NCBI GenBank assembly: GCA_008690995.1
Contig: VRMN01000005.1
Coordinates: forward strand, 620,001-684,000
Direction: 5' to 3'
Length of the DNA stretch: 64,000 nucleotides
Origin: Porphyridium purpureum
Taxonomy: Eukaryota; Rhodophyta; Bangiophyceae; Porphyridiales; Porphyridiaceae
In this document: positions 9,978-20,154 of the stretch, piece by piece
Numbering within the stretch: position 1 is the stretch's first letter
Layout: the number at the start of each line of letters is the position of its first letter
The notes under the pieces: model-generated
Told to the model about the DNA's origin: nothing
Database searches by the model: none
What the model saw: only the letters and a program-made list of their open reading frames with translations
Translations under genes and position numbers: made by a program

Positions 9978-10940
9978 ATGGTCCGCGTGGGCGCGTGGAT
10001 CGCGCCAAGATGGGCGCTGCTGGTGGGCGTTGTTCTGGTGTTGAGCGCGCTGCTGGCGTCACAGTGCTCGGCGCGTCCATACCCGCACGTCAACCGCGTA
10101 AAGCTGGAAAAGATGCACCCCACGCAGGTTCGTCCGCTGGGAACAGGAAATCCACGGAACAACGGCTTCCAGATGTACTCCAAGATGAGAAAGTACTATG
10201 CATGTGTGTACCCCAAGGCAGGCTGCACCAGCTGGACATACTACTTGCGCTACATGCACCAGGGCGAATCGGCGCCCAGGAAAAATTGGACCAAGCATGA
10301 CGATGAGCAGCACGACCTCTTCTTCTTCCGCGGGAACAGGATGAAAGAGACTCGCGCGTTCATGATGAGCAAGAGCGATGAGTATTTCGGCTTTGCCGTC
10401 GTGCGGCATCCTTGGTTTCGGCTCGTTTCTGCATTCCGATCCAAGTACGAAGATGTGTGCGCGTACAGCCGTGACTGCTTCAAGACCATGTGGAAGCTGC
10501 CGCCTCTAGGACAGAGATCGGGCCGCGTGACCTTTCACGAGTTTGTTCAGGTGGTGCACAAGCTGGCAAAGAAGGATGTCATGTTGCTCAACGAGCATTT
10601 CTTGCCCGCCTACTTGCAGTGTGACTTTGACCAGCTGTCCTACGACTTTATAGCAGACCTAGAAAATGTCACCGAGACCCGATATATTGCGAAGCGTATT
10701 GGATTCCCGGTCATGTTTGATGAATTGACGATACCAGACGGCACCAGCATCGAGCGGATGCACGAAGTCTTTCTGTGCAACGAGACGACTGTGCAGTTGG
10801 CTCAGGAAGTGTACAAAAAGGATACCTATCTTCTTGAGTACAAGTGGGATGAGCCCATACAAGCATGCCGTGACTACGGTCGAACGCGCTTGCCGCGCGA
10901 CGACGACGAAGCAAAAGGCGTGCGCTTTGCTGACTACTGA
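9978..10940 (+). CDS. Carbohydrate sulfotransferase (Sulfotransfer_2 family)
   Basis: 320 residues from the ATG at 9978, chosen because it puts a signal anchor (about residues 10-29) at the N-terminus; an upstream in-frame ATG at 9840 would bury it. The PAPS 5'-phosphosulfate loop is YPKAGCTSW (residues 78-86) and the 3'-phosphate site is VVRHPWFRLVSAFR (141-154), both in the form typical of Golgi carbohydrate sulfotransferases of the HNK-1/CHST family. Expected reaction: transfer of sulfate from PAPS to a hydroxyl of a polysaccharide sugar. It sits divergently to GT31. Red algal exopolysaccharides are heavily sulfated, which fits, but the acceptor is unknown. Confidence 0.85.
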   Translation: MVRVGAWIAPRWALLVGVVLVLSALLASQCSARPYPHVNRVKLEKMHPTQVRPLGTGNPRNNGFQMYSKMRKYYACVYPKAGCTSWTYYLRYMHQGESAPRKNWTKHDDEQHDLFFFRGNRMKETRAFMMSKSDEYFGFAVVRHPWFRLVSAFRSKYEDVCAYSRDCFKTMWKLPPLGQRSGRVTFHEFVQVVHKLAKKDVMLLNEHFLPAYLQCDFDQLSYDFIADLENVTETRYIAKRIGFPVMFDELTIPDGTSIERMHEVFLCNETTVQLAQEVYKKDTYLLEYKWDEPIQACRDYGRTRLPRDDDEAKGVRFADY

Positions 10941-12729
10941 CCGTGTTCGAAGAGGGCCGAAATGGAAGATACCATGAGCCTTGGAACTAAGGTATCGCTT
11001 TTTGAACTGACTCGAGACTGAGCGATTGCCTGCTGCCTCGTTCGCCAAAAGGTCTTGCCCGGACTGCAGTTACTGGCAAGCGGAGCTCAGAAATCGTGGT
11101 TTCTTTACTACTGTTTCAAAGAAGGTCGAGAGTCAACAGCTGACACACCAGAATGACTAAATGTAAACGCCTGTCGTTTCCTGTCTTCCTGCTCTGCAGC
11201 CTTGCGTGGAGACTAACACCCTCGAAAGTTTGACCCATCTAATGTCTAAACAGCTCCATCCACGGACACGCAAGTCTCGAAACATAGCGTCGCTTCAGAA
11301 TTGTACAGACTGACGCTCCACCGAGTGCAAAGCAGTCGAGTATGGGAATTTCTCCAGCGATGCATCCGCCAGTGTCCGCACATTTCCGCGGGCAACATGC
11401 TTTTCAGTCAGGCTCCGTGTTTTTTTTTCGCGTTGAGACCTGGATCCGTAATCTCACGCGCGGAGCAGACTCACTGCGTACTAAAGAAAGTCAAGGCCGA
11501 TAACTCGAGCAGGTGCTTGAGGCACCGGATTCCTTTGATTCGGTAAGTTTGATGTTCATGCGCACTATTTTTACGGACTGGCGCCGAACACTCGAAAGCT
11601 CACAAGCTCCTGCGTGTGTCAACGTCCTAACAAGCATATTGGACCTGTCAAGGGTTTCACCGGTCCATGCCAGCTTGGTGTGACTTTCCCCCTTTGCCAG
11701 CTTCAAGCCAATTTCGAGCAGCTCTATCGCGAACCCTGCACGCCTGCCAAAACACCTGGCTCTGGAGACCAACGTGGAAATCGTGAAAGCTGTCGTGCTG
11801 CCCGCTAATCCTCCCGGTTTTCAAAATGGACATCGCCCAAGCAGTGGTGCGCAAGACGAAGAACGAGCAAATTGACTGTGACATTGTTTGCTCGAAAAGT
11901 CTGTGTTTTCAATGTAATGACGGCCTCCAGACGGTTCGAAGCAAGTCCTGCGAGCGCTCGCAAGCATGCGTCGTGTCACAGCACCCAGGGCTCTTTCGGG
12001 AACTTCAATATAACGCACACACTACACACACTAGACTGAAGCGACACGGAACCTAAGGCAATGTTTACTCTGTTGCGCACTGTTTTGTGTACGACGGGGT
12101 GCACCCTGAAGAGGAGGAAACCCAGTTCAAAACGGCTGGACGAGTCTACTCGACGGCGCAGAACGAACTCAGACAGCGAAAAGCAGTCGCTGAGTAGCTG
12201 CGCTGGGCTGGATGGCCATCTCGGATGCTAGCACGGACGACTCCCAACCGGCAGCACGCGGGCGAAAGCGCCACGCCAGGAGTATGCGCAGCGCACCGGG
12301 AAACGCGGCAGCTGACCATTTCGTCTCGAAGAACAGCAAGCATAGAACATACGGGGAATCGCTAAAACGGCATCGTTTTGGCATCCCGCACTTCATAGCA
12401 AACTTGCGCTCTTTCAGTATAAACACATTCGCGGAACCCTCGAGCTCAGAAACGTCAAGAACGCGCGGGGTACAGTGCATTTCTACGCGTTTCTGAGGGG
12501 GTGTACACTGTAAGCGTGTGGGCTTTGAAGGTGATGGAAGAAACCCTAGACACGGTATGCCGCGGCGAGTGGCGGCGTGCGCGGTGGGACAGCCAGTGTG
12601 CATGTGGTCCGCTCCACCGGTGTGGCAGTGCGGTGGTGTGGTCAGTAAGCTGTCTTCGAGAATTTCCAGCAACGCGTTGGATACGGATCGCTGGCTCGAA
12701 ACGGCGCGGTCTGCATGCTCGCGGGGTAA
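10941..12729. other. Long intergenic region between two sulfotransferase genes
   Basis: 1.8 kb with no gene I can support. Short frames on both strands lack ATG starts or resemblance to proteins. The right part carries promoter-like elements for the downstream sulfotransferase: GTACAGTG at 12470-12477, a GTGTACACTGTA near-palindrome at about 12500 and GAAACCCTAG at about 12539-12548. An unrecognised intron-bearing or noncoding gene cannot be excluded. Confidence 0.4.
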
Positions 12730-14361
12730 ATGAACAAGCTCGCCGCGCAGTATAGCAGACGGCGCATCTTTTCTCTCGCGCAGCTCCTGAACCGATGGGC
12801 GATCGTCGTGCTTGTGGGCTCGCTTGTGGGCTCGCTGGCGTGTCGCGCTGCAGCAGAGCAAAGCGCTGTGAATCCAGAGGCCAATCACACCCGTATTAGC
12901 CCGGCCTCGAGACCAACTCACCCAGTCGGAAGCGTGGCGACCGCCGCAGCCTCCAGCTCGGTGCATAAGCCACCATGGAGTTCCTACTTACCGAGTACCT
13001 TTGTTCATCACAGAGCCTGCGAAAGCTTTGGCGCGTTGCTCGACCAAGGCTGGACGACGCACGATCTAGAACTCAGGCTCGTTCAAATGAAGGAAAGCAT
13101 CGTCAAGATGAAGTCCCGAGAACTCTCTCTGCGGCGCAGACAGCTGTCGTGCTTGTTTTGGCAATTGCATGACGCGCATAAACTCGTGCACATGGAAATG
13201 GGCCGAAAGCTTATCGAGTTCTTGAAAGAGACGATGATGGTTTACTGGAGAGTGTACCGCGACAGGTCGCGGAAAAAGCTGTGGATGTATCATTTCCACA
13301 TCAGCAAAGCCGGCGGTACTAGCTTTTGTAATCTGGCGAGACGCAACGGATGCATGGTTCCGGGTCTAGGCGACGTACCCGAACAGCATCGCCTCCATGG
13401 GCGGAATTGCTTTACAAATGCGTTGGATGACGGAACAAGCTGGAATCCTGCGAATGTAGGTGCAATGTCGAATGCAAACGAGCACGCCCGCTCTTGCACG
13501 ATGCGCAAGGACTTGTTTGCACGCTTCGGTATCACATACGAGGCGAACGAAAAGTGGGCCAGTGAGCCGGATGATGATCCTACGTGCTCGGAACACGCGC
13601 TTTCGTTTCTTGTGCTTCGTGATCCTGTGGAGCGTGCAGTCTCCATGGTGACCAATGCAAGTCCAGCTCTTCGTCGGCATCGCGAGTGTATCGGCATTGA
13701 CCCGAAAAACCGCTCACGAAGCGTATTCGATCCAGATTGTGTACTCGAGCACAAATTTTACGCCACGGATAACTACCAGGTGCGCATGCTAGGTGGGTTT
13801 CGTGCCGCGAACCGTCCGCTTGGTGGTGTCATGATTAAAGACGTGAAGCAGGCCATGGTCGTCGCGCGCATGGTGGACACTTTGTTCATTCAGCACGGAG
13901 GCGAGCCTCGGTACAGGGCTTCAGACGCGGCGCATCTGTCGCTGGCGCTCGGCTTTGACGTGTATCGCGGGTTTAATGTGAACACAAGCAGGGAAAGGCA
14001 TTTGCGTACAGACTTCATGTTCACAGAACAACACTATGCCACGTTGACTGAGCGCAACAAGAGGGAGTATGGTCTTTTTCGGTACGCCAAGGCGTTATGG
14101 GATCTGGACCATTTCCTCATGCATCACACCGAACGGGTCTGTACACGGCTTCTACCGCCAGGCACGTCGGACACGTACTACTACTCGATCACGTGCAGAA
14201 AGCTGCGTGCAGACGTGGACCCTCTGCGGCAGAACAACGGCATGGACCTTGGTCTGCGCGGCATGTGGAGGCCAGCGGCGTGCGGGTGTGGATTCATCGG
14301 CATGACGCACAAGCCCAGGCCAGAGTGTCTGGACGTGTTTGACAAGCAGTTGCCTGGCTAA
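12730..14361 (+). CDS. Type II membrane sulfotransferase-like protein
   Basis: 543 residues from an ATG at 12730. A signal anchor spans about residues 22-40. A helical stem precedes the sulfotransferase fold: the PAPS 5' loop is FHISKAGGTSF (189-199) and the 3' site is LVLRDPVERAVSM (294-306). The middle part has several Cys residues suitable for lumenal disulfides, and the C-terminal third is long compared with the simplest Golgi sulfotransferases. It is only distantly similar to the preceding sulfotransferase, so it is not a tandem duplicate. The location two genes from GT31 and the methyltransferase suggests a related substrate, probably an exported sulfated polysaccharide. Confidence 0.8.
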   Translation: MNKLAAQYSRRRIFSLAQLLNRWAIVVLVGSLVGSLACRAAAEQSAVNPEANHTRISPASRPTHPVGSVATAAASSSVHKPPWSSYLPSTFVHHRACESFGALLDQGWTTHDLELRLVQMKESIVKMKSRELSLRRRQLSCLFWQLHDAHKLVHMEMGRKLIEFLKETMMVYWRVYRDRSRKKLWMYHFHISKAGGTSFCNLARRNGCMVPGLGDVPEQHRLHGRNCFTNALDDGTSWNPANVGAMSNANEHARSCTMRKDLFARFGITYEANEKWASEPDDDPTCSEHALSFLVLRDPVERAVSMVTNASPALRRHRECIGIDPKNRSRSVFDPDCVLEHKFYATDNYQVRMLGGFRAANRPLGGVMIKDVKQAMVVARMVDTLFIQHGGEPRYRASDAAHLSLALGFDVYRGFNVNTSRERHLRTDFMFTEQHYATLTERNKREYGLFRYAKALWDLDHFLMHHTERVCTRLLPPGTSDTYYYSITCRKLRADVDPLRQNNGMDLGLRGMWRPAACGCGFIGMTHKPRPECLDVFDKQLPG

Positions 14362-14649
14362 TAATTTTGTTCCGCACATCAACGCGCGGAAAATGCACGC
14401 ACGCACACATCAGACTCCTGTTGCAAGCAGCCGCACCAGGAGACGGCAGGATCAGCGGAGGTCCGAAATGCAAGCCGCACCTCCCCACTCGACTAAATGA
14501 GATAAAAAGGAAACCCTACATTTATCGATTGGTGGCGAGCGGCTAAGCGGACTTGGGTGTGAGAGCGCTTTCTTGGGAGAACCGTTGAGGAAGACGCACG
14601 GCCTGTAGCCACCGCGGGCGCGCGCGCGCACACGAGAAGGGGCGCCGCG

Positions 14650-16527
14650 ATGTCGAGCGAAGGACCAGGCGCAGGTGCGCCCGCGGGCGCGACGCTGAAG
14701 AGTCGGGCGCGCAGGCTCACCCAGTACCAGCGCGCGTTCCAGTTCATTAGTTCCGGCAGCCGGCGCGACGCCGCGGGAGAAGACGCGTCCGTCGTGCCTG
14801 AGCAGCCACGCCAGAAGGTTCGCAGTGGGATAGAAGGAGCGGGAAAAGTACAAATGCAGCTGCCTGTGCCCGCAAGTGGGACGTTAGACGCGCCATCGGC
14901 CAATATCGCGCCGTCAGCGCAGTTCCCACAGGTCATGCAGCCGGGGCGCGCGTTCCCTGCGGAGTGCTCTGCACGCGAATCTTTCGGTTCACAGGTTGCG
15001 CGGCAGAATCAGGTGGGAATCTCACAGACAGTCGACCAGGACATGATCGGACTGGTCAGACATGATGCCCCGGCAGACTTGCACGCACCAATGCCGCCGT
15101 TCGTGTCTGGTCCTCAAGCAGCAATATTGAATACTTTGGAACCAGACGTTCATGTGCACCGACCGATGCACCCGGTGATGCCTGGGGCCGCTCATCCATT
15201 GGATCAGAGAATGGTGCGCGAACATGAGCAGCAGCAGCAGCAGCAGCAGCAAATGCTCCTGCGTCAGAGCGCTGATGGCCACAGCACCGGCAGAGGTTCG
15301 GCGCGGCATCTTGATTGCTTCGGTGTGACCGACGGTTTAACGCATGTTCGAGGTGAGCTACAGCCGCAGGTGTCTCTCGCCACTGTAGCTTCGAACATGT
15401 ACAGTCTGCAACCTGGTCGTGAGTCTCCTGTTCCTCAACAGGCCAAGCTGTTGAGTTCTTACGGCAGCGGTGCTCAGTTCCCAAATCGAATGGACTCGAC
15501 GCGCAGTGCCGAGGTGTTTGAAATGGCTGTAGACCAGAAGCAGAGGCGCGGTGCGGGCGGATCAATCGGAGCCCATTCTCCAATGAGTATGAATGCCGGT
15601 GGGGCATTATCAGACGCGCGCTTTGATCGATCGTCGTCGTATACATCTGGCGCTGAGGGGTCGTATGTGAGTGGTGCACTGTCGCCTGGACCACCTGGGC
15701 CGCGGCTGTTGCATGCCGCCAGTTTTCGGACCGACCCAGGATACTCTGCCGGTGGCGAGGGCTCAGCGACTAATTCTGGTAGGCTTTGGAGCAATGCATC
15801 AGGGAACTATCTTCCAACGCCCGACAACCAAAGCGAGCCCTACTCTTCTCCGCGAGCAAACAGTGCGTTTTTGCCCAGCTTCAGTGAGGTATACCGCCTT
15901 GCGACTCCCTCAGTTCGCTCTGAGGACGGTACAGAACAAGCACTGTTGCTGAATTTTGGTACTTCGATGAACATTAACGCACCATCGGCATATTCTCTCG
16001 GTTCACGGACGCCGTCCGGAACGATAGGACGAGGCTACCAAGGGCCACCGCGCAGCCTGCCCCCAGCGGGTCCGAGTCCGCAGGTGGGGGACTCATCTTC
16101 CGGGAACGCGCTAGGCAAGAAGCGCCGCATCAAAACATTCCGGAAGCCTCAGCTCAGCGACTTTTGTCACATTTGCGGCCGTACGAGCAAGACGCAGCGC
16201 ATGAGTGCTTGCAGCAACATCAGAACGGGCACGTGCCGCAAGGCAGTTTGTCGATTATGCTTTGAAACGTACGGGTGGGATTGGATGCGCGCACAGGACC
16301 CTGTTTCCGGCTGGCCGTGCTGTCACTGCCGCGAAGAGTGTCCACCGAATTCCCGCTGCTTTGTGTATCAGCGCGCCAATGAAAAGCGAAAGCAAAAGTC
16401 AGTTGTGCTCAAGGCAGACGAGCCGAACCGCAGCAGCAACAGCAGCAGAGATAAATCTGCCATGATGAACGGCGCCGATGATGCCAGTAGCGCATCGGCA
16501 GTACCCTCAGCGTTGGACAACCCATGA
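14650..16527 (+). CDS. CDCA7-type zinc-finger protein (zf-4CXXC_R1)
   Basis: 625 residues from an ATG at 14650. Residues 1-490 are low-complexity (Gly, Ser, Gln, Pro) with a run of nine glutamines at about 195-203. From about 506 to 573 there is a cysteine-rich domain CHIC...C...C...CRLC..Y...W.C.HC....C.....C, which matches the 4CXXC R1 zinc finger of CDCA7 and related plant and fungal proteins. It is preceded by a basic KKRRIKTFRKP stretch, a likely nuclear signal. CDCA7 works with the remodeller HELLS/DDM1 in heterochromatin and DNA methylation; transferring that role here is inference. An AATAAA word sits about 110 bp after the stop. Upstream (about 14505) is a GAAACCCTA motif. Confidence 0.7.
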   Translation: MSSEGPGAGAPAGATLKSRARRLTQYQRAFQFISSGSRRDAAGEDASVVPEQPRQKVRSGIEGAGKVQMQLPVPASGTLDAPSANIAPSAQFPQVMQPGRAFPAECSARESFGSQVARQNQVGISQTVDQDMIGLVRHDAPADLHAPMPPFVSGPQAAILNTLEPDVHVHRPMHPVMPGAAHPLDQRMVREHEQQQQQQQQMLLRQSADGHSTGRGSARHLDCFGVTDGLTHVRGELQPQVSLATVASNMYSLQPGRESPVPQQAKLLSSYGSGAQFPNRMDSTRSAEVFEMAVDQKQRRGAGGSIGAHSPMSMNAGGALSDARFDRSSSYTSGAEGSYVSGALSPGPPGPRLLHAASFRTDPGYSAGGEGSATNSGRLWSNASGNYLPTPDNQSEPYSSPRANSAFLPSFSEVYRLATPSVRSEDGTEQALLLNFGTSMNINAPSAYSLGSRTPSGTIGRGYQGPPRSLPPAGPSPQVGDSSSGNALGKKRRIKTFRKPQLSDFCHICGRTSKTQRMSACSNIRTGTCRKAVCRLCFETYGWDWMRAQDPVSGWPCCHCREECPPNSRCFVYQRANEKRKQKSVVLKADEPNRSSNSSRDKSAMMNGADDASSASAVPSALDNP

Positions 16528-16759
16528 CGGGCGGGTTCTGAGCGCGCCAGTGATGCTTGTACCTTGTCGCCTGTGTAGAAGGACCTTTGGCGAGTCATGA
16601 AGATGGTCAAGAATATACGTGTATGTAATGAACAAAAGAGAATAAACTTCAATCGCCCGGGGCAGACAACGACCATCATTTCCGCCCTCAACACGAACGA
16701 AAAGCACGTACTGCGAGCGCGGATCCAAGGAGCGGCTAAGATCCTGTACGCTGTTAAGG

Positions 16760-17935
16760 ATGCAGACGCGTAGCGAGGCAGTGCTGCAGATCGCACGGCG
16801 CGCGCAGCTCCACGTCCGACTGCGCGTGCCGGGCACTCACATGCGCTTGCGTGTGAGTGATGGCCTGGAGTGGGACACCATTCGATTCAACGTGCGCAAA
16901 GAATGTGAGCGGCCGCGTTCAACCCCGCATCTGGCTTCGCCGCTCCGCGTTGCAAGCGCAGACGGTGGACGGCGCATTTTCTTGGCAGACGAAGCTGGAG
17001 AGACAGGCAATTTGACGTGGGAGAACATTCCGACGCTGCAAGACGATGACGTAGCGCCGTGGCAGCAACGAGTCGATGTGGCGATTCCGGGTGACGTCGA
17101 TCTCTCGTGCGAACTTGACCACGGTTTGCTAGAAATAATCGGAAAATATGAGGGAGAATTCGTAGATATCCGGACGCGCAACGAGGCAAGCATTGTGATG
17201 GACCGCGCCAAGTGCCAGCGTGTGCACGTTCACATGCGCGGGAGCGGCCAATGGACGGCAAAGCTCGTTCAGGGCCACGTGTTTGCGCGTCTCGAAGATC
17301 AGTGTAGCCTGGCTTTGCGAAAGGTCCAAGGCCCAACCATTCGCATTGCGACACACGATGGTGAGCTCCAGCTGTCAAGCATTTATGGAGGCACTGTGAA
17401 GCTTGCGTCTCGGCGTGGTCGTATTCGTGTCGGTGCGGCGCACGGAATCCTTACTACGCTTGCACGATGCGGACAGACGAGCATTTCTGGAATCGATGGC
17501 ACTGCGCGTGTTTATTCTGACCGTGGCGCATTGCAACTACATGCGTCAAATCCGCAGCACATTTGCGCCATGTCGAGATCAGGCGATGTGGAGTTGAAAC
17601 TAAACAGTGGACTGCGGGCTCAAGCATACCTGTACGCGATGCGCAGCGAGTTAATCCTCATCGACAGCTCGGCGCAGCTAAAGGTGCTGGAATCGACTGA
17701 AAGCACCTGTTCTGACGGCTCTCGTGCGCAAGTGGTGGCACGAGTGCAAACGGATGACCCACGCAGTATTGCAGATCGCATCCCAGCACATCAGCATAGC
17801 GCTCTTCTGCTGGTCTCGGACATCTCTCCGGAGGAAGCCAGGAACCGGAAGCTCGTGCTCAGTTCCGGGACGAGTCAGGTGAGTCTGTCCGCGAGCGACT
17901 GGCTCAATTCTCTCAGACTTGGGCAGCATGAGTAG
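16760..17935 (+). CDS. FAM185A-like beta-helix protein (DUF4097-type)
   Basis: 391 residues from an ATG at 16760. From about residue 110 on the sequence is a series of short beta repeats with alternating small and charged residues (for example ISGIDGTARVYSDRGALQLHA, GDVELKLNSG), the pattern of the right-handed beta-helix 'adhesin-like' DUF4097 domain found in FAM185A and bacterial proteins. No signal peptide, membrane segment or catalytic motif is visible. Animal FAM185A is reported as mitochondrial; the arginine-rich N-terminus here (residues 1-30) might serve as a presequence, but this is uncertain. Function unknown. Confidence 0.65.
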   Translation: MQTRSEAVLQIARRAQLHVRLRVPGTHMRLRVSDGLEWDTIRFNVRKECERPRSTPHLASPLRVASADGGRRIFLADEAGETGNLTWENIPTLQDDDVAPWQQRVDVAIPGDVDLSCELDHGLLEIIGKYEGEFVDIRTRNEASIVMDRAKCQRVHVHMRGSGQWTAKLVQGHVFARLEDQCSLALRKVQGPTIRIATHDGELQLSSIYGGTVKLASRRGRIRVGAAHGILTTLARCGQTSISGIDGTARVYSDRGALQLHASNPQHICAMSRSGDVELKLNSGLRAQAYLYAMRSELILIDSSAQLKVLESTESTCSDGSRAQVVARVQTDDPRSIADRIPAHQHSALLLVSDISPEEARNRKLVLSSGTSQVSLSASDWLNSLRLGQHE

Positions 17936-18185
17936 ACTCGAGCGACGACCGCTCTAGAGAGAGAAGAAAGAGAACCAATTTTGTAGGATTCGAAAGAATC
18001 TCATGTAAAATAGATGATCGCGTCTGCTTGCAACCTTAATGGCGTGTGTTCGGTGATGCCCGAATACCTGGACGACATGAAACGGATGTAAATGTCAAAA
18101 ATATTCTTCAGCAGCGCCTCCTCTAGTTCGACGTTTGCGTTCTCACAACTCATGCGCACAACCCTCGGAAAGACAACTACAGAAG
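17936..18185. other. Convergent 3' spacer
   Basis: 250 bp between the stops of the FAM185A-like and LAMTOR2 genes. It should hold both 3' UTRs. Nothing else is seen. Confidence 0.5.
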
Positions 18186-18734
18186 CTAACTGAGGGGCTC
18201 GGCCTCCTGTATTGGCCGTGTGATCTTACCGAGCTCGGCCTCGAGGTACTCCGCCGTCTTGGACGCAACGGCCCGGAGCATGCCAAACTCCACTGAGACG
18301 TCACCAATGACACACAGCAGGTTTTGTGACATCGGCCGGATGGCCAGACGGCCGTTGTCAAGCTGCATTACAACGCATTCGAGCTCTTCTGTTGGTGCAT
18401 CGGACTGGATCTGCGACTGAAAGCTTGTCCACACAGATGCGCCAATCGCCGCAAAGATACTTTCGTGCGGATCATTACCTCGCGAGACGCCACTGCTGCC
18501 ATACACATTGCCACCCTTTCCATGGGAGCCAGCACCCACAGGTGCCGGGGAAGAGACCCCGGCGTTTGTCGCCGCAGCCGCAGCCGCAGCCGCAGCTGCG
18601 GCAGCCGCGTTCCACGGCGCGCCATCCCGAGAAATGGCAATTAGTGTTCCGTCGCCCTTGATCATCATAACGGCGTGCACACCAGGCACCTTGGCGGCAT
18701 CCAGCACATCTCCGACCTTTTGCGGTCGCAGCAT
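18186..18734 (-). CDS. LAMTOR2: LAMTOR2 (Ragulator roadblock/LC7 subunit, p14)
   Basis: 182 residues from an ATG at 18734. The start MLRPQKVGDVL and the end VEFGMLRAVASKTAEYLE match LAMTOR2 closely, with the roadblock fold split into VHAVMMIKGDGTLIAIS, IGASVWTSFQ, VVMQLDNGRLAIRPMS and LLCVIGD. Between the first hairpin and the central helix, a 55-residue insertion (about 38-92) carries 13 alanines in a row (GCN repeat at about 18570-18610) and a Gly/Ser stretch. The family anchors Rag GTPases and MAPK/mTORC1 signalling on lysosomes in animals, in a heterodimer with LAMTOR3. Only this subunit is in the window. The open frame continues upstream without ATG, and the MLRP start matches animal proteins exactly. 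Confidence 0.85.
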   Translation of the reverse strand: MLRPQKVGDVLDAAKVPGVHAVMMIKGDGTLIAISRDGAPWNAAAAAAAAAAAAATNAGVSSPAPVGAGSHGKGGNVYGSSGVSRGNDPHESIFAAIGASVWTSFQSQIQSDAPTEELECVVMQLDNGRLAIRPMSQNLLCVIGDVSVEFGMLRAVASKTAEYLEAELGKITRPIQEAEPLS

Positions 18735-18973
18735 GACCTCGAGACCTTGCGTGGCGCTTATTCTACTTTCCACCGGTCGTGAGCAAGCCGCTCTTGCCTT
18801 GTCGCGCACGCGTACGCGTTCGCGCTCAGACCAGTAGTTCAGCCAGGCGCGGAAGCTTCGTCCGTATCGTCGTCAAGCGTGGCCGTGTTTAATTTTCTTT
18901 TGCTGGCGTTGCTTGGTTGTTCTGGTTGTTGTTTCGACTCGAGTCGATCGCAACAGTCACTAAAGCCGCGCTC

Positions 18974-20012
18974 TCACCGTGAAGGAAACAACTCTGGGAA
19001 GCTCGCAAGCTGCTCTAGTGGCCTAGCTAGCAGAAGAAAATACTTGAGGCAACGCTCACGAGCGCTCTGCATGTGAGCATGCGCGGGATGGCTATTGTGC
19101 AGGGTCTCGTGATCGTCTGCTCTCGACACCAGCGTTTGCTGCGCATTATCCAGCTCTATAATGTGCGGACGCATGTCCAGATTGGCCAGTCGACAAGCCT
19201 GTTTCTCGTCTTCCGCGTCTGGCGAGGCGACGAGCGGCGCGAAAACGCGCTGGAGAAACTCGACCAGAAGCTCTCGGCATTCTGCCATTTCGTCACATGG
19301 CAAGTACTCTACTTCGAGAACGGTCAGCTTTGTTAGTCCGCGCTCCATCACGGTGCCCACACGTATAATCAGGTCGCACATGTCATATTGCACACCATGC
19401 AGCACACGAACCGGCTTGCTTCCCGTAGCGGCAGCCGCCACGCGCATCAAAAGCGCGCGTAGGTCGGGCGAGGACGGAAGGAGGATGAGCTCAGTGCTCT
19501 GTGTGATGCCAGTAGCGTCACGAGCCGGACCGCCATCATCTGCCTTCAGCACGACATATTCAAGCTTGAGTGAGCGCATCCGGAACGACAAGATATGTAA
19601 CTCAGAACCAGCAGCACCCAGCTTGCACGGCAGGTGGATACCCCGCGCGTCGGCTGTGGGCTGCACACACGTATCACAGCTCACCTTCCATGTATCCGCA
19701 CGCACGCCCGACAGCGCCTCCACACGGCGCCGTAGCTCCTTCTCCACAAGCGCCGCACTGTGTTCGCGCGTCGGCACAAACAGGAGCATTGTCGCGCCCA
19801 TCTGATTCAGTTGGTCCGCGGAGAGCAAATCAAACACCGCGGGGGCCACGCGCTCACGCCCCTGATACACAGCAAGAATGACGCCGCCGCCTGTGTAGGG
19901 CGACACATCACTGTTCGTAAACTTGCTCGCAGTGAGGTAGGAAGGATCCCTTCGATGATCAATGTGCTTGTATGTGAGCGTGTGTGTGGGTCTGTGTGTG
20001 TGTGTACGTCAT
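18974..20012 (-). CDS. MED20: Mediator complex subunit 20, probably with one 5' intron
   Basis: The main exon (18974-19910) encodes about 310 residues with the MED20/TRFP signature: GGVILAVYQGRERV at the N-terminus, a short amphipathic helix, LHILSFRMRSLKLEYVVLKADD, then VLHGVQYDMCDLIIRVGTVMERGLTKLTVLEVEYLPC and a final LLVEFLQRVFAP helix. MED20 is a head-module subunit of Mediator, bound to MED18 and MED8. The frame lacks an ATG at its conserved start. An ATG at 20012 followed by AC|GTACAC and an acceptor AACAG|T at 19911/19910 would supply residues MTDV in frame through a 97-nt intron (19911-20007). The intron is inference; the MED20 call is strong. A long Ala/Ser-poor C-tail of about 60 residues is extra. 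Confidence 0.75.
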
Positions 20013-20154
20013 ACAGCGGAGCTCGACTTGAGCGGCTTGGACTTTCAAACGCCTCTTTACGTGTGGAGCCAACTTTTCTCACATCCAGGGACTGTCTCAG
20101 CTCAACCGCATCCCTCTTTGACCATACTCTCGCCGGTTTTGATTCTCTTCTTCT

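Noticed and set aside
12169-12966. 265-codon minus-strand frame
   Set aside because: No ATG at its start, and it overlaps the N-terminal coding region and promoter of sulfotransferase 2; low-complexity translation.
15056-15694. 212-codon minus-strand frame inside the CDCA7-like gene
   Set aside because: Antisense to a coding region whose plus-strand product has a clear zinc-finger domain.
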